Assembly: GCA_947488645.1 (NCBI GenBank)
Contig: CANLAC010000007.1
Span: 1 to 15,864 of the forward strand
DNA: 15,864 nt
Direction: 5' to 3'
DNA from: Actinomycetota bacterium
Lineage (GTDB): Bacteria > Actinomycetota > Actinomycetes > Nanopelagicales > Nanopelagicaceae
Part shown: positions 1-7,272 of the stretch, one piece after another
Layout: each line of letters opens with the position of its first letter
Numbering within the stretch: the stretch's first letter is position 1
Notes under the pieces: model-generated
The model's input: only the letters and a program-made list of their open reading frames with translations
Database searches by the model: none
What the model was told of the DNA's origin: nothing
Translations under genes and position numbers: made by a program

Positions 1-620
1 TTGAAATCTCATCTGCGCGCTTAGATGCAAAATCTGTTGCATTGTTAGGTGTATTAGCAGCTCTCATTTCTGCACTAAGACCACTTGGAGCAGGTGCTGT
101 AGGAATCGAACCAATGTGGTTTGTTCTGATTTTAAGTGCGCGTGTTTTTGGCGCTTCATTCGGATTTCTTTTAGGCATCATCTCTATGTTTGCATCTGCC
201 TTATTAACAGGCGGGCTTGGCCCTTGGCTTGGCTACCAAATGTTTGCTGCTGCTTGGATTGGTATGGCTGCGGGACTTTTACCGAAGAGAATTTCAGGAA
301 AGAGTGAGATAGCAATGCTTCTTGTATTTGGTGCTCTGGCTGCAGGAACTTTTGGAATTCTGATGGATCTGCAGTTTTGGCCATGGGCGTTAGGTAGCAA
401 TACCCAGCTCTCCTACATCCCCGGTGGCTCAATATCTGAAAACTTTGGCCGCTTCATCACATTTCACTTTGCCAGTGCGATGGCTTGGGACATCCCTAGA
501 GCTATTTTTACATGTGTACTGATTGCATTTACGGGACCAGCTGTTTTATCCGCACTGCGCCGCACTTATACACGTGCAGCTTTTTCAACTCCGGTTGTAT
601 TTAGCGAACGTGTGAAGTAA
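1..620 (+). CDS. ECF transporter S component (5'-truncated by window edge)
   Basis: This is probably the substrate-binding membrane (S) subunit of an energy-coupling-factor vitamin/cofactor importer, acting in the cytoplasmic membrane with EcfT and the EcfA ATPases, which are not in the window. The reading frame is open from position 3 to the TAA at 618-620, giving 205 visible residues; the true N-terminus lies upstream, so the TTG at 42 is not necessarily the start. Hydrophobic segments alternate with short loops. The visible stretches RPLGAGAVGIEPMWFVLILS and ASALLTGGLGPWLGYQM resemble actinobacterial S components annotated in this way. The C-terminal tail is Arg-rich and cytoplasmic in style. 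The substrate cannot be read from sequence. Its last 20 bases overlap the convergent gcvT. The family call is from recalled motif similarity and is moderately firm. Confidence 0.75.
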   Translation, partial: EISSARLDAKSVALLGVLAALISALRPLGAGAVGIEPMWFVLILSARVFGASFGFLLGIISMFASALLTGGLGPWLGYQMFAAAWIGMAAGLLPKRISGKSEIAMLLVFGALAAGTFGILMDLQFWPWALGSNTQLSYIPGGSISENFGRFITFHFASAMAWDIPRAIFTCVLIAFTGPAVLSALRRTYTRAAFSTPVVFSERVK

Positions 621-1689
621 CAAAAGGAAGTTTTACAACTTCAGATTGTGATTCCCGGCCTCTCACATCAACAATGAGTTGATCCCCCACGGCAACTTCC
701 TTTGAGACTAAAGCCAAAGCAATGCCGTGTTTTAGAGTTGGTGAGAAGGTTCCGCTTGTTACTTCGCCAACTACTTCACCTTGTGAGTTTTTCACACTCA
801 TCCCTGCTCGAGGGATGCCGCGATCTAGTGACTTGATTGCCACACTCTTGCGCTCTACTGAGCCACTCTTTTGTGAGAGTAATACATCAGACCCAATAAA
901 GGATTCCTTCTTCCAGCCAACTGCCCATGAGGCACTTGCTTCAACGGGAGATATGGCAAGAGAGAGTTCATGTCCGTGCAAGGGATAGCCCATCTCAGTT
1001 CGCAAAGTGTCACGAGCTCCGAGGCCGCAAATCAATCCATCAAGCGGGGCAATAGCTTTCACTAGTGCATCCCACACAGCCACTGCATCTTTTGCGTGTG
1101 GCAGTAATTCATAACCAAGTTCGCCTGTGTATCCGGTGCGACACAAAATTACATCCGCACCGACAATAGATACGTGTGCAAATGCCATGTAATCGATCTC
1201 TGTATTGATGCCGAGTGCTTCTAGCACCTTTGGAGCTAGTGGTCCCTGCACCGCTAATACTGCGTAATCATTATGAAGATTAGTGACTGTAATTCCAGCT
1301 GGTGCTTGTTTTTGCAAAACAGCAACAACATCTGTTGTGTTGGATGCGTTTGGTACAAGGAAGAAATCTGTTTCGCTGTTTCGATAAGCAATCAGGTCAT
1401 CAACAACTCCACCTTGGGGAGTGCACAGCAAGGTGTATTGAGCAGAACCATCTGCAATCTTTGTCAGATCATTTGTGAGACATTGATTCAAAAAATCCAG
1501 TGCACCTTCGCCTCTAACCGAGGCCTTGCCCAAGTGGGAGACATCAAAGATTCCCACACGCTCGCGGACAGCGGCGTGCTCGGCCAATACGCCTGCGCCT
1601 GGATACTCAATCGGCATCAACCATCCACCAAAATCAGCCATCTTGGCGTTGAGGTCTAGATGCTTTTGATTGAGGGGCGATGTCTTCAT
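601..1689 (-). CDS. gcvT: Glycine cleavage system T protein (aminomethyltransferase)
   Basis: This 362-residue protein is the cytoplasmic T protein, which moves the aminomethyl group from lipoylated H protein to tetrahydrofolate, releasing ammonia and 5,10-methylene-THF. Visible family marks are FGGWLMPIEYP (20-30), FDVSHLGK (48-55), GGVVDDLIAYR (93-103, with the Asp pair at 97-98 at the folate/catalytic position), a GYTGELGYEL block mid-protein and GTFSPTLKHGIALA near the C-terminus. Length is normal for the family. The ATG at 1689 has no convincing Shine-Dalgarno sequence; instead TAGGTT lies 6 bases upstream, which suggests a leaderless mRNA. It diverges from pepA and its 3' end overlaps the convergent ECF gene by 20 bases. 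lpdA nearby would supply the L protein; gcvH and gcvP are not in the window. Identity is very secure. Confidence 0.97.
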   Translation of the reverse strand: MKTSPLNQKHLDLNAKMADFGGWLMPIEYPGAGVLAEHAAVRERVGIFDVSHLGKASVRGEGALDFLNQCLTNDLTKIADGSAQYTLLCTPQGGVVDDLIAYRNSETDFFLVPNASNTTDVVAVLQKQAPAGITVTNLHNDYAVLAVQGPLAPKVLEALGINTEIDYMAFAHVSIVGADVILCRTGYTGELGYELLPHAKDAVAVWDALVKAIAPLDGLICGLGARDTLRTEMGYPLHGHELSLAISPVEASASWAVGWKKESFIGSDVLLSQKSGSVERKSVAIKSLDRGIPRAGMSVKNSQGEVVGEVTSGTFSPTLKHGIALALVSKEVAVGDQLIVDVRGRESQSEVVKLPFVTSHVR

Positions 1690-1695
1690 TGCGCA

Positions 1696-1701
1696 AACCT
1701 A
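1696..1701 (-). promoter_or_regulatory. Candidate -10 element of gcvT (leaderless geometry)
   Basis: On the minus strand TAGGTT is followed by 6 bases and then the gcvT ATG at 1689, so a transcript starting at the usual distance from a -10 box would begin at or next to the start codon. No good -35 is visible; the region upstream lies toward pepA. The hexamer fits the actinobacterial TAnnnT pattern and recurs before other genes here. Assignment is inference from position. Confidence 0.5.
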
Positions 1702-1714
1702 CCAATACATCTAT

Positions 1715-1720
1715 TAGGCT
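1715..1720 (+). promoter_or_regulatory. Candidate -10 element of pepA (leaderless geometry)
   Basis: TAGGCT lies 7 bases upstream of the ATG at 1728. No Shine-Dalgarno sequence precedes that ATG, in keeping with a leaderless transcript. Any -35 would sit at about 1690-1697, at the very 5' end of gcvT, so the two divergent promoters overlap physically. No clear TTGACA-like -35 is seen. Confidence 0.5.
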
Positions 1721-1727
1721 TCCTCTT

Positions 1728-3218
1728 ATGAGCACACTAAAGATTTCTGATGGCGTCGTAAAAGATGAGGTTTTGGTTTTAGGACTTACCTCAACAAATT
1801 CAAAGGGCGGTATCGCTATCGAAGCCGGTGATATGGCCATCGATACTAAGACGATTCTTTCGCAGTTGGTCGATATGGGTGCCACGGGAAAGGCCGATGA
1901 GATAACCAAACTTCCAGGCTCCCATGTTCGTCTTTTAGTTTTTACCGGTCTTGGAAAGAAATCAGCAACCTACACACATGAAACTTTGCGCAGAGCTGCA
2001 GGTAGCGCATCGCGCGCATTGGCGGGTAACTCTGCAGCGACATTTTCATTGCCTGCAAAGAGCTTGGCTGAAGTTGCTGCCGTTGCCGAAGGCGCGGCCC
2101 TTGGTGCCTACTCATTCACAGAATTTCGCGGCTCAACCAAAGATGATCATAAAGCTCCTTTAAAAACCATCACCGTGCATTCAAAGTTGGCATCATCTGC
2201 CGAGGCAAAGGCATCGGTAGTTCGAGCAGCGGTGATTGCAAAGTACACATACTTAGTGCGTGATCTAATCAACACTCCCCCAAGCCACTTAACTCCAGAC
2301 TCCTTTACCAAGAAATTAGCTGCAGTTGTTAAGTCGGCAGGTGGCGCAAAATCTGGATTAAAGATTCAGATCTGGGATGAAAAGCAACTGAAGGCACAGG
2401 GCTTTGGTGGAATTATTGGTGTTGGTCAAGGATCTGCTAACCCACCGCGTTTGCTCCATATTTCTTACACACCGAAGGGCAAAGCTGCAAAGCGCTACGC
2501 CTTCGTTGGTAAGGGAATTACCTTTGACACAGGTGGTCTTGCTCTAAAACCTGCGTTAGGTATGGAAGCAATGAAATCTGACATGAGTGGTGCTGCGGCT
2601 GTCAGCGCTGCCGTTATTGCAATTGCAGAATTAAAGTTAAATGTTGCAATCGAGTCTTGGGCACCACTTGCTGAAAACATGCCAAGTGACACAGCGACTC
2701 GCCCATCTGACATCATCACAATCTTTGGTGGCAAGACTGTTGAAGTCCTCAATCCTGATGCTGAGGGTCGACTTGTTTTGGCTGATGGATTGATGAAGGC
2801 ACAGAGTTCAAAGAACAAATTGGATGGAATTATCGATGTTGCAACATTGACCGGAGCCCAAGTTGTGGCACTCGGAACTCGCACGAGTGCGGTCATGACA
2901 AACAACCAAGAGTTCAGCGATGACTTCTTAGCTGTTGCAGCTCAGTGCGGAGAACAGTTCTGGCCTATGCCTTTGCCTGAAGAGCTCCGTGCATCATTGG
3001 ATTCGCCAGTTGCAGATCTTGCAAACATCGGAGATCGAATGGGTGGCATGTTGGTTGCCGGTCTTTTCTTGAAAGATTTTGTGAACCCTGAACTTCCATG
3101 GCTTCACCTGGACATTGCAGGACCTGCCTATAACGAGGCAAAGCCCCATGGCTACACCCCAGTTGGCGGAACAGGCATAGCCCTGAGATCACTTGTGACA
3201 TTGGCCGAACAAGCGTAA
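1728..3218 (+). CDS. pepA: Leucyl aminopeptidase (M17 family)
   Basis: This is a cytoplasmic dimetal aminopeptidase that removes N-terminal residues from peptides, recycling amino acids. Starting at the ATG at 1728 it has 496 residues. The C-terminal catalytic half carries the M17 marks: GKGITFDTGGLALKP (261-275, metal ligands Lys262 and Asp267, active-site Lys274), MKSDMSG (282-288, Asp285) and the signature NPDAEGRL (342-349, ligands Asp344 and Glu346, Arg348). Pro replaces the more usual Thr in that signature. The N-terminal 180 residues are the variable M17 domain. An in-frame ATG at 1680 would add 16 residues and overlap gcvT; I prefer 1728 because the protein then begins in the usual family manner and TAGGCT sits 7 bases before it. 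An 86-base gap with a promoter separates it from lpdA. Identity is very secure. Confidence 0.96.
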   Translation: MSTLKISDGVVKDEVLVLGLTSTNSKGGIAIEAGDMAIDTKTILSQLVDMGATGKADEITKLPGSHVRLLVFTGLGKKSATYTHETLRRAAGSASRALAGNSAATFSLPAKSLAEVAAVAEGAALGAYSFTEFRGSTKDDHKAPLKTITVHSKLASSAEAKASVVRAAVIAKYTYLVRDLINTPPSHLTPDSFTKKLAAVVKSAGGAKSGLKIQIWDEKQLKAQGFGGIIGVGQGSANPPRLLHISYTPKGKAAKRYAFVGKGITFDTGGLALKPALGMEAMKSDMSGAAAVSAAVIAIAELKLNVAIESWAPLAENMPSDTATRPSDIITIFGGKTVEVLNPDAEGRLVLADGLMKAQSSKNKLDGIIDVATLTGAQVVALGTRTSAVMTNNQEFSDDFLAVAAQCGEQFWPMPLPEELRASLDSPVADLANIGDRMGGMLVAGLFLKDFVNPELPWLHLDIAGPAYNEAKPHGYTPVGGTGIALRSLVTLAEQA

Positions 3219-3236
3219 ATCTGCCCCTATGCATTT

Positions 3237-3269
3237 AGAGGTTTGACCCTCTTTGAGGCAAGATAGGCA
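3237..3269 (+). promoter_or_regulatory. Candidate lpdA promoter with an inverted repeat over the -35
   Basis: The pepA-lpdA gap holds TTGACC (3243-3248) and TAGGCA (3264-3269), separated by 15 bases, a slightly short spacer. The -35 lies in the inverted repeat AGAGG-N6-CCTCT (3237-3252), which could be an operator or the remnant of a weak pepA terminator; it has no real U-tract. Transcription from here would leave a leader of about 30 bases that includes the strong lpdA ribosome site. Confidence 0.35.
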
Positions 3270-3292
3270 CATAGCCCGCTTGGGCCTTTGAG

Positions 3293-3297
3293 AGGAG
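3293..3297 (+). promoter_or_regulatory. Ribosome binding site deciding the lpdA TTG start
   Basis: AGGAG is 7 bases before the TTG at 3305. This strong Shine-Dalgarno match at ideal spacing supports TTG as initiator; no ATG or GTG lies in frame nearby that would keep the N-terminal FAD-binding strand. Confidence 0.75.
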
Positions 3298-3304
3298 CTG
3301 TTCA

Positions 3305-4672
3305 TTGTCTCAATTTGATCTTGTCATCCTTGGTGGTGGCAGCGGGGGTTATGCCGCAGCATTACGCGGCTCGCAATTGGGTCTTTCCGTAGCCCTGATC
3401 GAAGCAGACAAAGTCGGCGGCACCTGTTTGCACCGTGGGTGCATTCCTACTAAAGCTCTTCTTCACTCAGCTGAAATCGCAGATGGCGCACGCGATGGCG
3501 CACACTTTGGAGTTAAGTCCACTTTTAACGGCATCGATATGGCCGGAGTTAATTCATACAAAGATGGCGTCATTAATAAGTTGTATAAGGGATTGTCAGG
3601 TCTAGTTAAGTCTCGTGGGGTTACCTTTATTGAAGGTCACGGAAAATTAGTGGCAAAAGATACTGTTGAAGTAAACGGAACCCGTTACACCGGTAAGAAT
3701 GTAATTCTTGCCACAGGATCATATGCAAAGACTTTGCCTGGACTTGAAATTGATGGCGACAAAATCATTACCTCAGATCATGGAACAAAGTTGAACTATG
3801 TTCCAAAGAGTGTCATTGTTTTAGGTGGCGGAGTTATCGGCTGTGAATTTGCCTCAGTATGGAAATCATTTGGTTCTGAAGTAACAATCATCGAAGGCTT
3901 GCCACACTTAATCGCACTTGAAGATGAGTCCTCGAGCAAGCAACTAGAGCGAGCATTCCGCAAGCGTGGAATTAACTTTGAATTAGGCGTGCGATTCCAA
4001 TCTGCAGTTAAGACCAAAAAAGGCGTTACGGTCACACTAGAAGATGGCAAAACTTTTGACGCTGAGATCTTGATGGTTTCTGTTGGACGAGGACCAGTTT
4101 CTGCCAACCTCGGCTATGAGGAACAAGGCATCACAATGGACCGCGGATATGTCTTAGTTGATGACAAGTGCCGCACTAACATTCCAGGTATTTGGGCGGT
4201 AGGAGACTTAATCCCTACATTACAGCTGGCTCACGTTGGCTTTGCCGAAGGAATTTTGGTTGCCGAAGAGATTGCAGGATTAAATCCTCGCGCAATTAAT
4301 TACGACGGCATTCCACGGGTTACATACTCAGATCCCGAAGTTGCATCAGTTGGTTTAACAACTGCTGAGGCAAAAAAGCGCGGACATGATGTAGTTGAGC
4401 TTTCATATGATTTAGCCGGTAACGGTAAAGCACAAATTCTTAATACCGCGGGATCTATCAAACTCATTGCTCAGAAAGATGGACCAATTCTAGGAATCCA
4501 CATGGTTGGCGCACGAGTTGGCGAATTATTGGCTGAAGCAGAATTAATCTATAACTGGGAGGCACGTGCAAGTGATGTGGCTCCTTTGATCCATGCACAC
4601 CCAACACTGTCAGAGGCAATGGGCGAAGCTCATATGGCTCTTGCAGGTAAACCGCTTCACGCACACGGATAA
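3305..4672 (+). CDS. lpdA: Dihydrolipoyl dehydrogenase (E3 / L protein)
   Basis: This 455-residue FAD flavoenzyme re-oxidises dihydrolipoyl groups on E2 subunits and on the glycine-cleavage H protein, passing electrons to NAD+. Domains in order are an N-terminal FAD fold with LGGGSGGYAAA (9-19), the redox disulfide in GGTCLHRGCIPTK (Cys41 and Cys46), a central NAD fold with VLGGGVIGCEFA, the second FAD contact WAVGDL, and the C-terminal dimerisation domain with HAHPTLSE (His432 and Glu437, the catalytic pair). Length is normal. Initiation is at TTG, justified by AGGAG 7 bases upstream. The E2 gene follows after 16 bases, so the two are almost surely co-transcribed. As the only E3 visible here, next to an E2 and near gcvT, it may serve several complexes; that is inference. 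Confidence 0.96.
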   Translation: MSQFDLVILGGGSGGYAAALRGSQLGLSVALIEADKVGGTCLHRGCIPTKALLHSAEIADGARDGAHFGVKSTFNGIDMAGVNSYKDGVINKLYKGLSGLVKSRGVTFIEGHGKLVAKDTVEVNGTRYTGKNVILATGSYAKTLPGLEIDGDKIITSDHGTKLNYVPKSVIVLGGGVIGCEFASVWKSFGSEVTIIEGLPHLIALEDESSSKQLERAFRKRGINFELGVRFQSAVKTKKGVTVTLEDGKTFDAEILMVSVGRGPVSANLGYEEQGITMDRGYVLVDDKCRTNIPGIWAVGDLIPTLQLAHVGFAEGILVAEEIAGLNPRAINYDGIPRVTYSDPEVASVGLTTAEAKKRGHDVVELSYDLAGNGKAQILNTAGSIKLIAQKDGPILGIHMVGARVGELLAEAELIYNWEARASDVAPLIHAHPTLSEAMGEAHMALAGKPLHAHG

Positions 4673-4688
4673 CCAAGGAGAAACAACA

Positions 4689-6374
4689 ATGACATTTTCA
4701 GTAACGATGCCAGCACTTGGCGAAAGCGTTAGCGAAGGCACAGTCACTCGTTGGTTAAAAGCCGAAGGTGATCATGTAAATGTTGATGAGCCGCTTCTAG
4801 AAGTTTCAACTGACAAGGTTGATACCGAGATTCCTTCACCAGTTGCTGGAACTCTACAAAAGATTGTTGTGCAGATTGATCAGACTGTTCCTGTGGGAGC
4901 AGAGCTTGCGATTATTGCTGACGGTGCTGCAGCACCTGCACCTGTCGCAGCGGCTCCAGTGGCTGCCCCAGTTGTTCAAACTCCAGCACCAGTTGCTGCT
5001 GCACCAGTTGCAGCACCTGCACCAACTGGTGCCGGCACTGTTATCACCATGCCTGCCCTCGGTGAGAGCGTTTCTGAAGGAACAGTTACTCGTTGGTTAA
5101 AAAACATTGGTGACTCAGTTGCAGTTGATGAAGCGCTCCTAGAAGTTTCAACTGACAAGGTTGATACAGAAATTCCTTCACCCGTTGCAGGAACTCTTCT
5201 TGCTATTGATGTTGCAGTTGATACAACTGTTCCAGTTGGAGCGCGTCTTGGCTTAATTGGTGCTACTAACGGCGCCGTGGCTGCTCCTGCACCAGTTGTT
5301 GCAGCACCAGTTGTTGCAGCACCAGTTGTTGCAGCACCAGTTGTTGCAGCTCCTGTTACCCCAGCACCTGCACCAGTTGTTGCAGCTCCAGTTGTTGCAG
5401 CACCGACACCAGTTCCATCTGCTGCAGTGTCACAACCAGCAGATGCATATGTCACTCCCCTAGTTCGCAAACTAGCAACAGAACTCGGCGTCAATCTTGC
5501 ACAAGTTACTGGCACTGGCATTGGCGGCAGAATTCGTCGTGAAGATGTTGAAGCTTTAGCTCGTCCTGCAACACCTACTGCATCTGCACCTGCCGCATCT
5601 GCACCTGCCGCATCTGCGACAGCCACAGCAAAGGCACCATCAGTTTCTGTGTCACCACTTCGTGGAACTAAAGTGAAGATGTCTCGTCTTCGCAAAGTAA
5701 TCGCGGTGAGAATGGTTGAATCACTTCAGGTCAGTGCGCAATTAACAACAGTTATTGAAGTAGATGTTACAAAGATCGCACGTCTTCGTGATCGCTCTAA
5801 AGCAAGCTTTGAAGAACGCGAAGGTGTGAAACTCTCATTCCTCCCATTCTTTGCTGTTGCAGTATGTGAGGCACTCAAGCAACATCCAGTACTTAACTCT
5901 TCTGTAGAAAATGACGAGATCACTTATCACGGCGCAGAACATCTAGCTATTGCCGTTGACACTGAGCGAGGATTGCTCGTTCCGGTGATCGCAAATGCTG
6001 GTGATCTAAATATCGGTGGAATAGCGCGAAAGATTGCAGACCTTGCAGCACGTACACGCGATAACAAGGTAACTCCCAATGAATTAGGTGGCGGAACATT
6101 TACCCTCACAAATACAGGAAGTCGCGGCGCTTTATTTGATACCCCAATTATTAATCAACCACAGGTTGCAATCCTTGGGTTAGGCGCAGTTGTTAAGCGT
6201 CCGATGGTTGTTCGCGGAGAAGATGGCGGAGAAACAATTGCTATCCGTTCAATGGTGTATCTAGGACTCTCCTATGACCATCGCGTTGTAGATGGCGCAG
6301 ATGCAGCACGCTTCCTTGTCACTCTAAAAGAACGCCTCGAAGGTGGCGCTTTCGAGTCAGATCTAGGACTGTAG
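4689..6374 (+). CDS. sucB: 2-oxoacid dehydrogenase E2, dihydrolipoyllysine acyltransferase
   Basis: This is the 561-residue core subunit that carries acyl groups on lipoyl arms and transfers them to CoA. Domains are lipoyl domain 1 (3-77, lipoyl Lys43 in STDKVD), an Ala/Pro/Val linker, lipoyl domain 2 (117-191, Lys157), a long VVAAP-repeat linker (196-245), a peripheral subunit-binding domain (253-290), an Ala/Ser/Thr linker, and the catalytic domain (about 320-561) with DHRVVDG (His531, Asp535). The ATG at 4689 has AAGGAGA 8 bases upstream; further upstream in-frame codons lie inside lpdA. Annotation tools usually call it SucB, but in Mycobacterium the like protein (DlaT) is the pyruvate dehydrogenase E2 and 2-oxoglutarate decarboxylase is a separate fusion, so the substrate is open. 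No E1 gene is in the window. lipB and lipA downstream make its cofactor. Confidence 0.95.
   Translation: MTFSVTMPALGESVSEGTVTRWLKAEGDHVNVDEPLLEVSTDKVDTEIPSPVAGTLQKIVVQIDQTVPVGAELAIIADGAAAPAPVAAAPVAAPVVQTPAPVAAAPVAAPAPTGAGTVITMPALGESVSEGTVTRWLKNIGDSVAVDEALLEVSTDKVDTEIPSPVAGTLLAIDVAVDTTVPVGARLGLIGATNGAVAAPAPVVAAPVVAAPVVAAPVVAAPVTPAPAPVVAAPVVAAPTPVPSAAVSQPADAYVTPLVRKLATELGVNLAQVTGTGIGGRIRREDVEALARPATPTASAPAASAPAASATATAKAPSVSVSPLRGTKVKMSRLRKVIAVRMVESLQVSAQLTTVIEVDVTKIARLRDRSKASFEEREGVKLSFLPFFAVAVCEALKQHPVLNSSVENDEITYHGAEHLAIAVDTERGLLVPVIANAGDLNIGGIARKIADLAARTRDNKVTPNELGGGTFTLTNTGSRGALFDTPIINQPQVAILGLGAVVKRPMVVRGEDGGETIAIRSMVYLGLSYDHRVVDGADAARFLVTLKERLEGGAFESDLGL
4797..5167 (+). repeat. Duplicated lipoyl-domain DNA (29-bp identical core at 4797-4825 and 5139-5167)
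   Basis: The two lipoyl domains are encoded by a direct repeat offset by 342 bases (114 codons). Around both lipoyl lysines 29 bases are identical, including synonymous positions, and similar shared blocks flank them. This points to recent duplication or ongoing gene conversion within the E2 gene, not two domains of old separate origin. Confidence 0.8.
5292..5402 (+). repeat. 15-bp coding tandem repeats in the E2 linker (VVAAP units)
   Basis: Four consecutive copies of ccagttgttgcagca (the last ends in t) occupy 5292-5351, and two more copies fill 5373-5402 after a short interruption. Each unit encodes five residues of the flexible Ala/Pro/Val linker that lets the lipoyl arm swing. The in-frame 15-bp period means unit gain or loss by slippage would only change linker length. 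Confidence 0.9.
5580..5624 (+). repeat. 15-bp coding repeat in the third E2 linker
   Basis: Two identical 15-base units (gcatctgcacctgcc, 5580-5594 and 5595-5609) and a diverged third (5610-5624) encode an Ala/Ser/Pro-rich linker between the subunit-binding and catalytic domains. Confidence 0.8.
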
Positions 6375-6381
6375 GTCAGCT

Positions 6382-7272
6382 ATGTCAGTTCCCCAACGCA
6401 TTGCGATTACGGGTGCCTCAGGACTAATCGGTACCGCACTTGTTGGCCACTTAAAGAGTGAAGGTCATACTGTTCAGCGCCTAGTGCGCCGTGCACCAGT
6501 TGCAGCAGATGAAGTGCAATGGGATCCACAGACTGGATTTATAAACTTGGAACCACTTCGTGGCGTGGATGCAATCATTCATTTAGCTGGAGTCGGCGTT
6601 GGCGACAAGCGATGGAACAAAAAGTATAAGAGCGAGATTTTGAATTCCAGATTGCTCGGTACAACTGCGATCGCAAACGCCGTTGCAGAACTAAAGCCAC
6701 AGGTGTTTATTTCGGCCTCTGCTATTGGTTGGTATGGCGAGAGTGGAAACCGCGCAGTTGTTGAAACTGATCGTGCTGGAGATGACTTCTTGGCTGTTGT
6801 TTGCAGAGAATGGGAAGCTGCGGCAGATCTTGCAGGTGAAGTTCGCACGGTAAAAATTCGCACAGGTTTGGTCTTAGACCCAACGGGTGGTGCACTTGGA
6901 AAGATGCTTCCACTATTTCGCTTAGGTCTTGGCGGCAAGATGGGCAATGGCAAGCAATGGTGGTCATGGATAACTTTGCACGATCAGATCAGGGCAATTG
7001 TTTTTGCATTGGAAAATCCAATTTCAGGCCCAGTGAATCTAACTGCTCCAAATCCTGTTACAAATCAAGAGTTCACATCAGCACTTGCTCGCGCCATGCA
7101 TCGTCCTGCACTCTTTCCAGCACCAGCTCTGGGGCTAAAGATTGCTTTAGGTGGTTTTTCATCTGAGATTCTTGGATCTAAGCGCGTAATTCCACACGTT
7201 CTACAAGAAGCAGGCTTTACCTGGGATTATCCACACATCTCTGAAGCACTCGCACAACTAGTCGAGGATTAA
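6382..7272 (+). CDS. TIGR01777-family SDR epimerase-like protein
   Basis: This 296-residue protein belongs to the extended short-chain dehydrogenase/reductase group often named TIGR01777 (E. coli YfcH type). The N-terminal NAD(P)-binding fold shows ITGASGLIG (9-17) and a conserved SASAIGWYGESG block (about 111-122) carrying the Tyr. The C-terminal end FSSEILGSKRVIPHVLQEAG followed by a WDYP element is the DUF1731 tail typical of the family. The reaction and substrate are not known. It starts 7 bases after the E2 stop with no strong Shine-Dalgarno sequence and is probably co-transcribed with lpdA and the E2, the same placement as in Mycobacterium (gene after dlaT). Its last 15 bases overlap the convergent FAD oxidoreductase gene. 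Confidence 0.9.
   Translation: MSVPQRIAITGASGLIGTALVGHLKSEGHTVQRLVRRAPVAADEVQWDPQTGFINLEPLRGVDAIIHLAGVGVGDKRWNKKYKSEILNSRLLGTTAIANAVAELKPQVFISASAIGWYGESGNRAVVETDRAGDDFLAVVCREWEAAADLAGEVRTVKIRTGLVLDPTGGALGKMLPLFRLGLGGKMGNGKQWWSWITLHDQIRAIVFALENPISGPVNLTAPNPVTNQEFTSALARAMHRPALFPAPALGLKIALGGFSSEILGSKRVIPHVLQEAGFTWDYPHISEALAQLVED

Noticed and set aside
1680..1727. Longer pepA start at ATG 1680
   Set aside because: It adds 16 residues with no family resemblance and overlaps gcvT; ATG 1728 follows TAGGCT at leaderless spacing.
3237..3253. Intrinsic terminator after pepA
   Set aside because: The stem is only 5 bp and is followed by at most three T residues; it is better viewed as part of the lpdA promoter region.
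5292..5402. CRISPR-like short direct repeats
   Set aside because: The 15-base units abut with no spacers, stay in frame and encode the VVAAP linker of the E2.
4976..5695. Long open frame on the minus strand opposite the E2 linkers
   Set aside because: Its Ala/Thr/Gly/Val low-complexity product is the mirror of the repeat-coding linker; it has no domain, and the plus strand is a clear E2.
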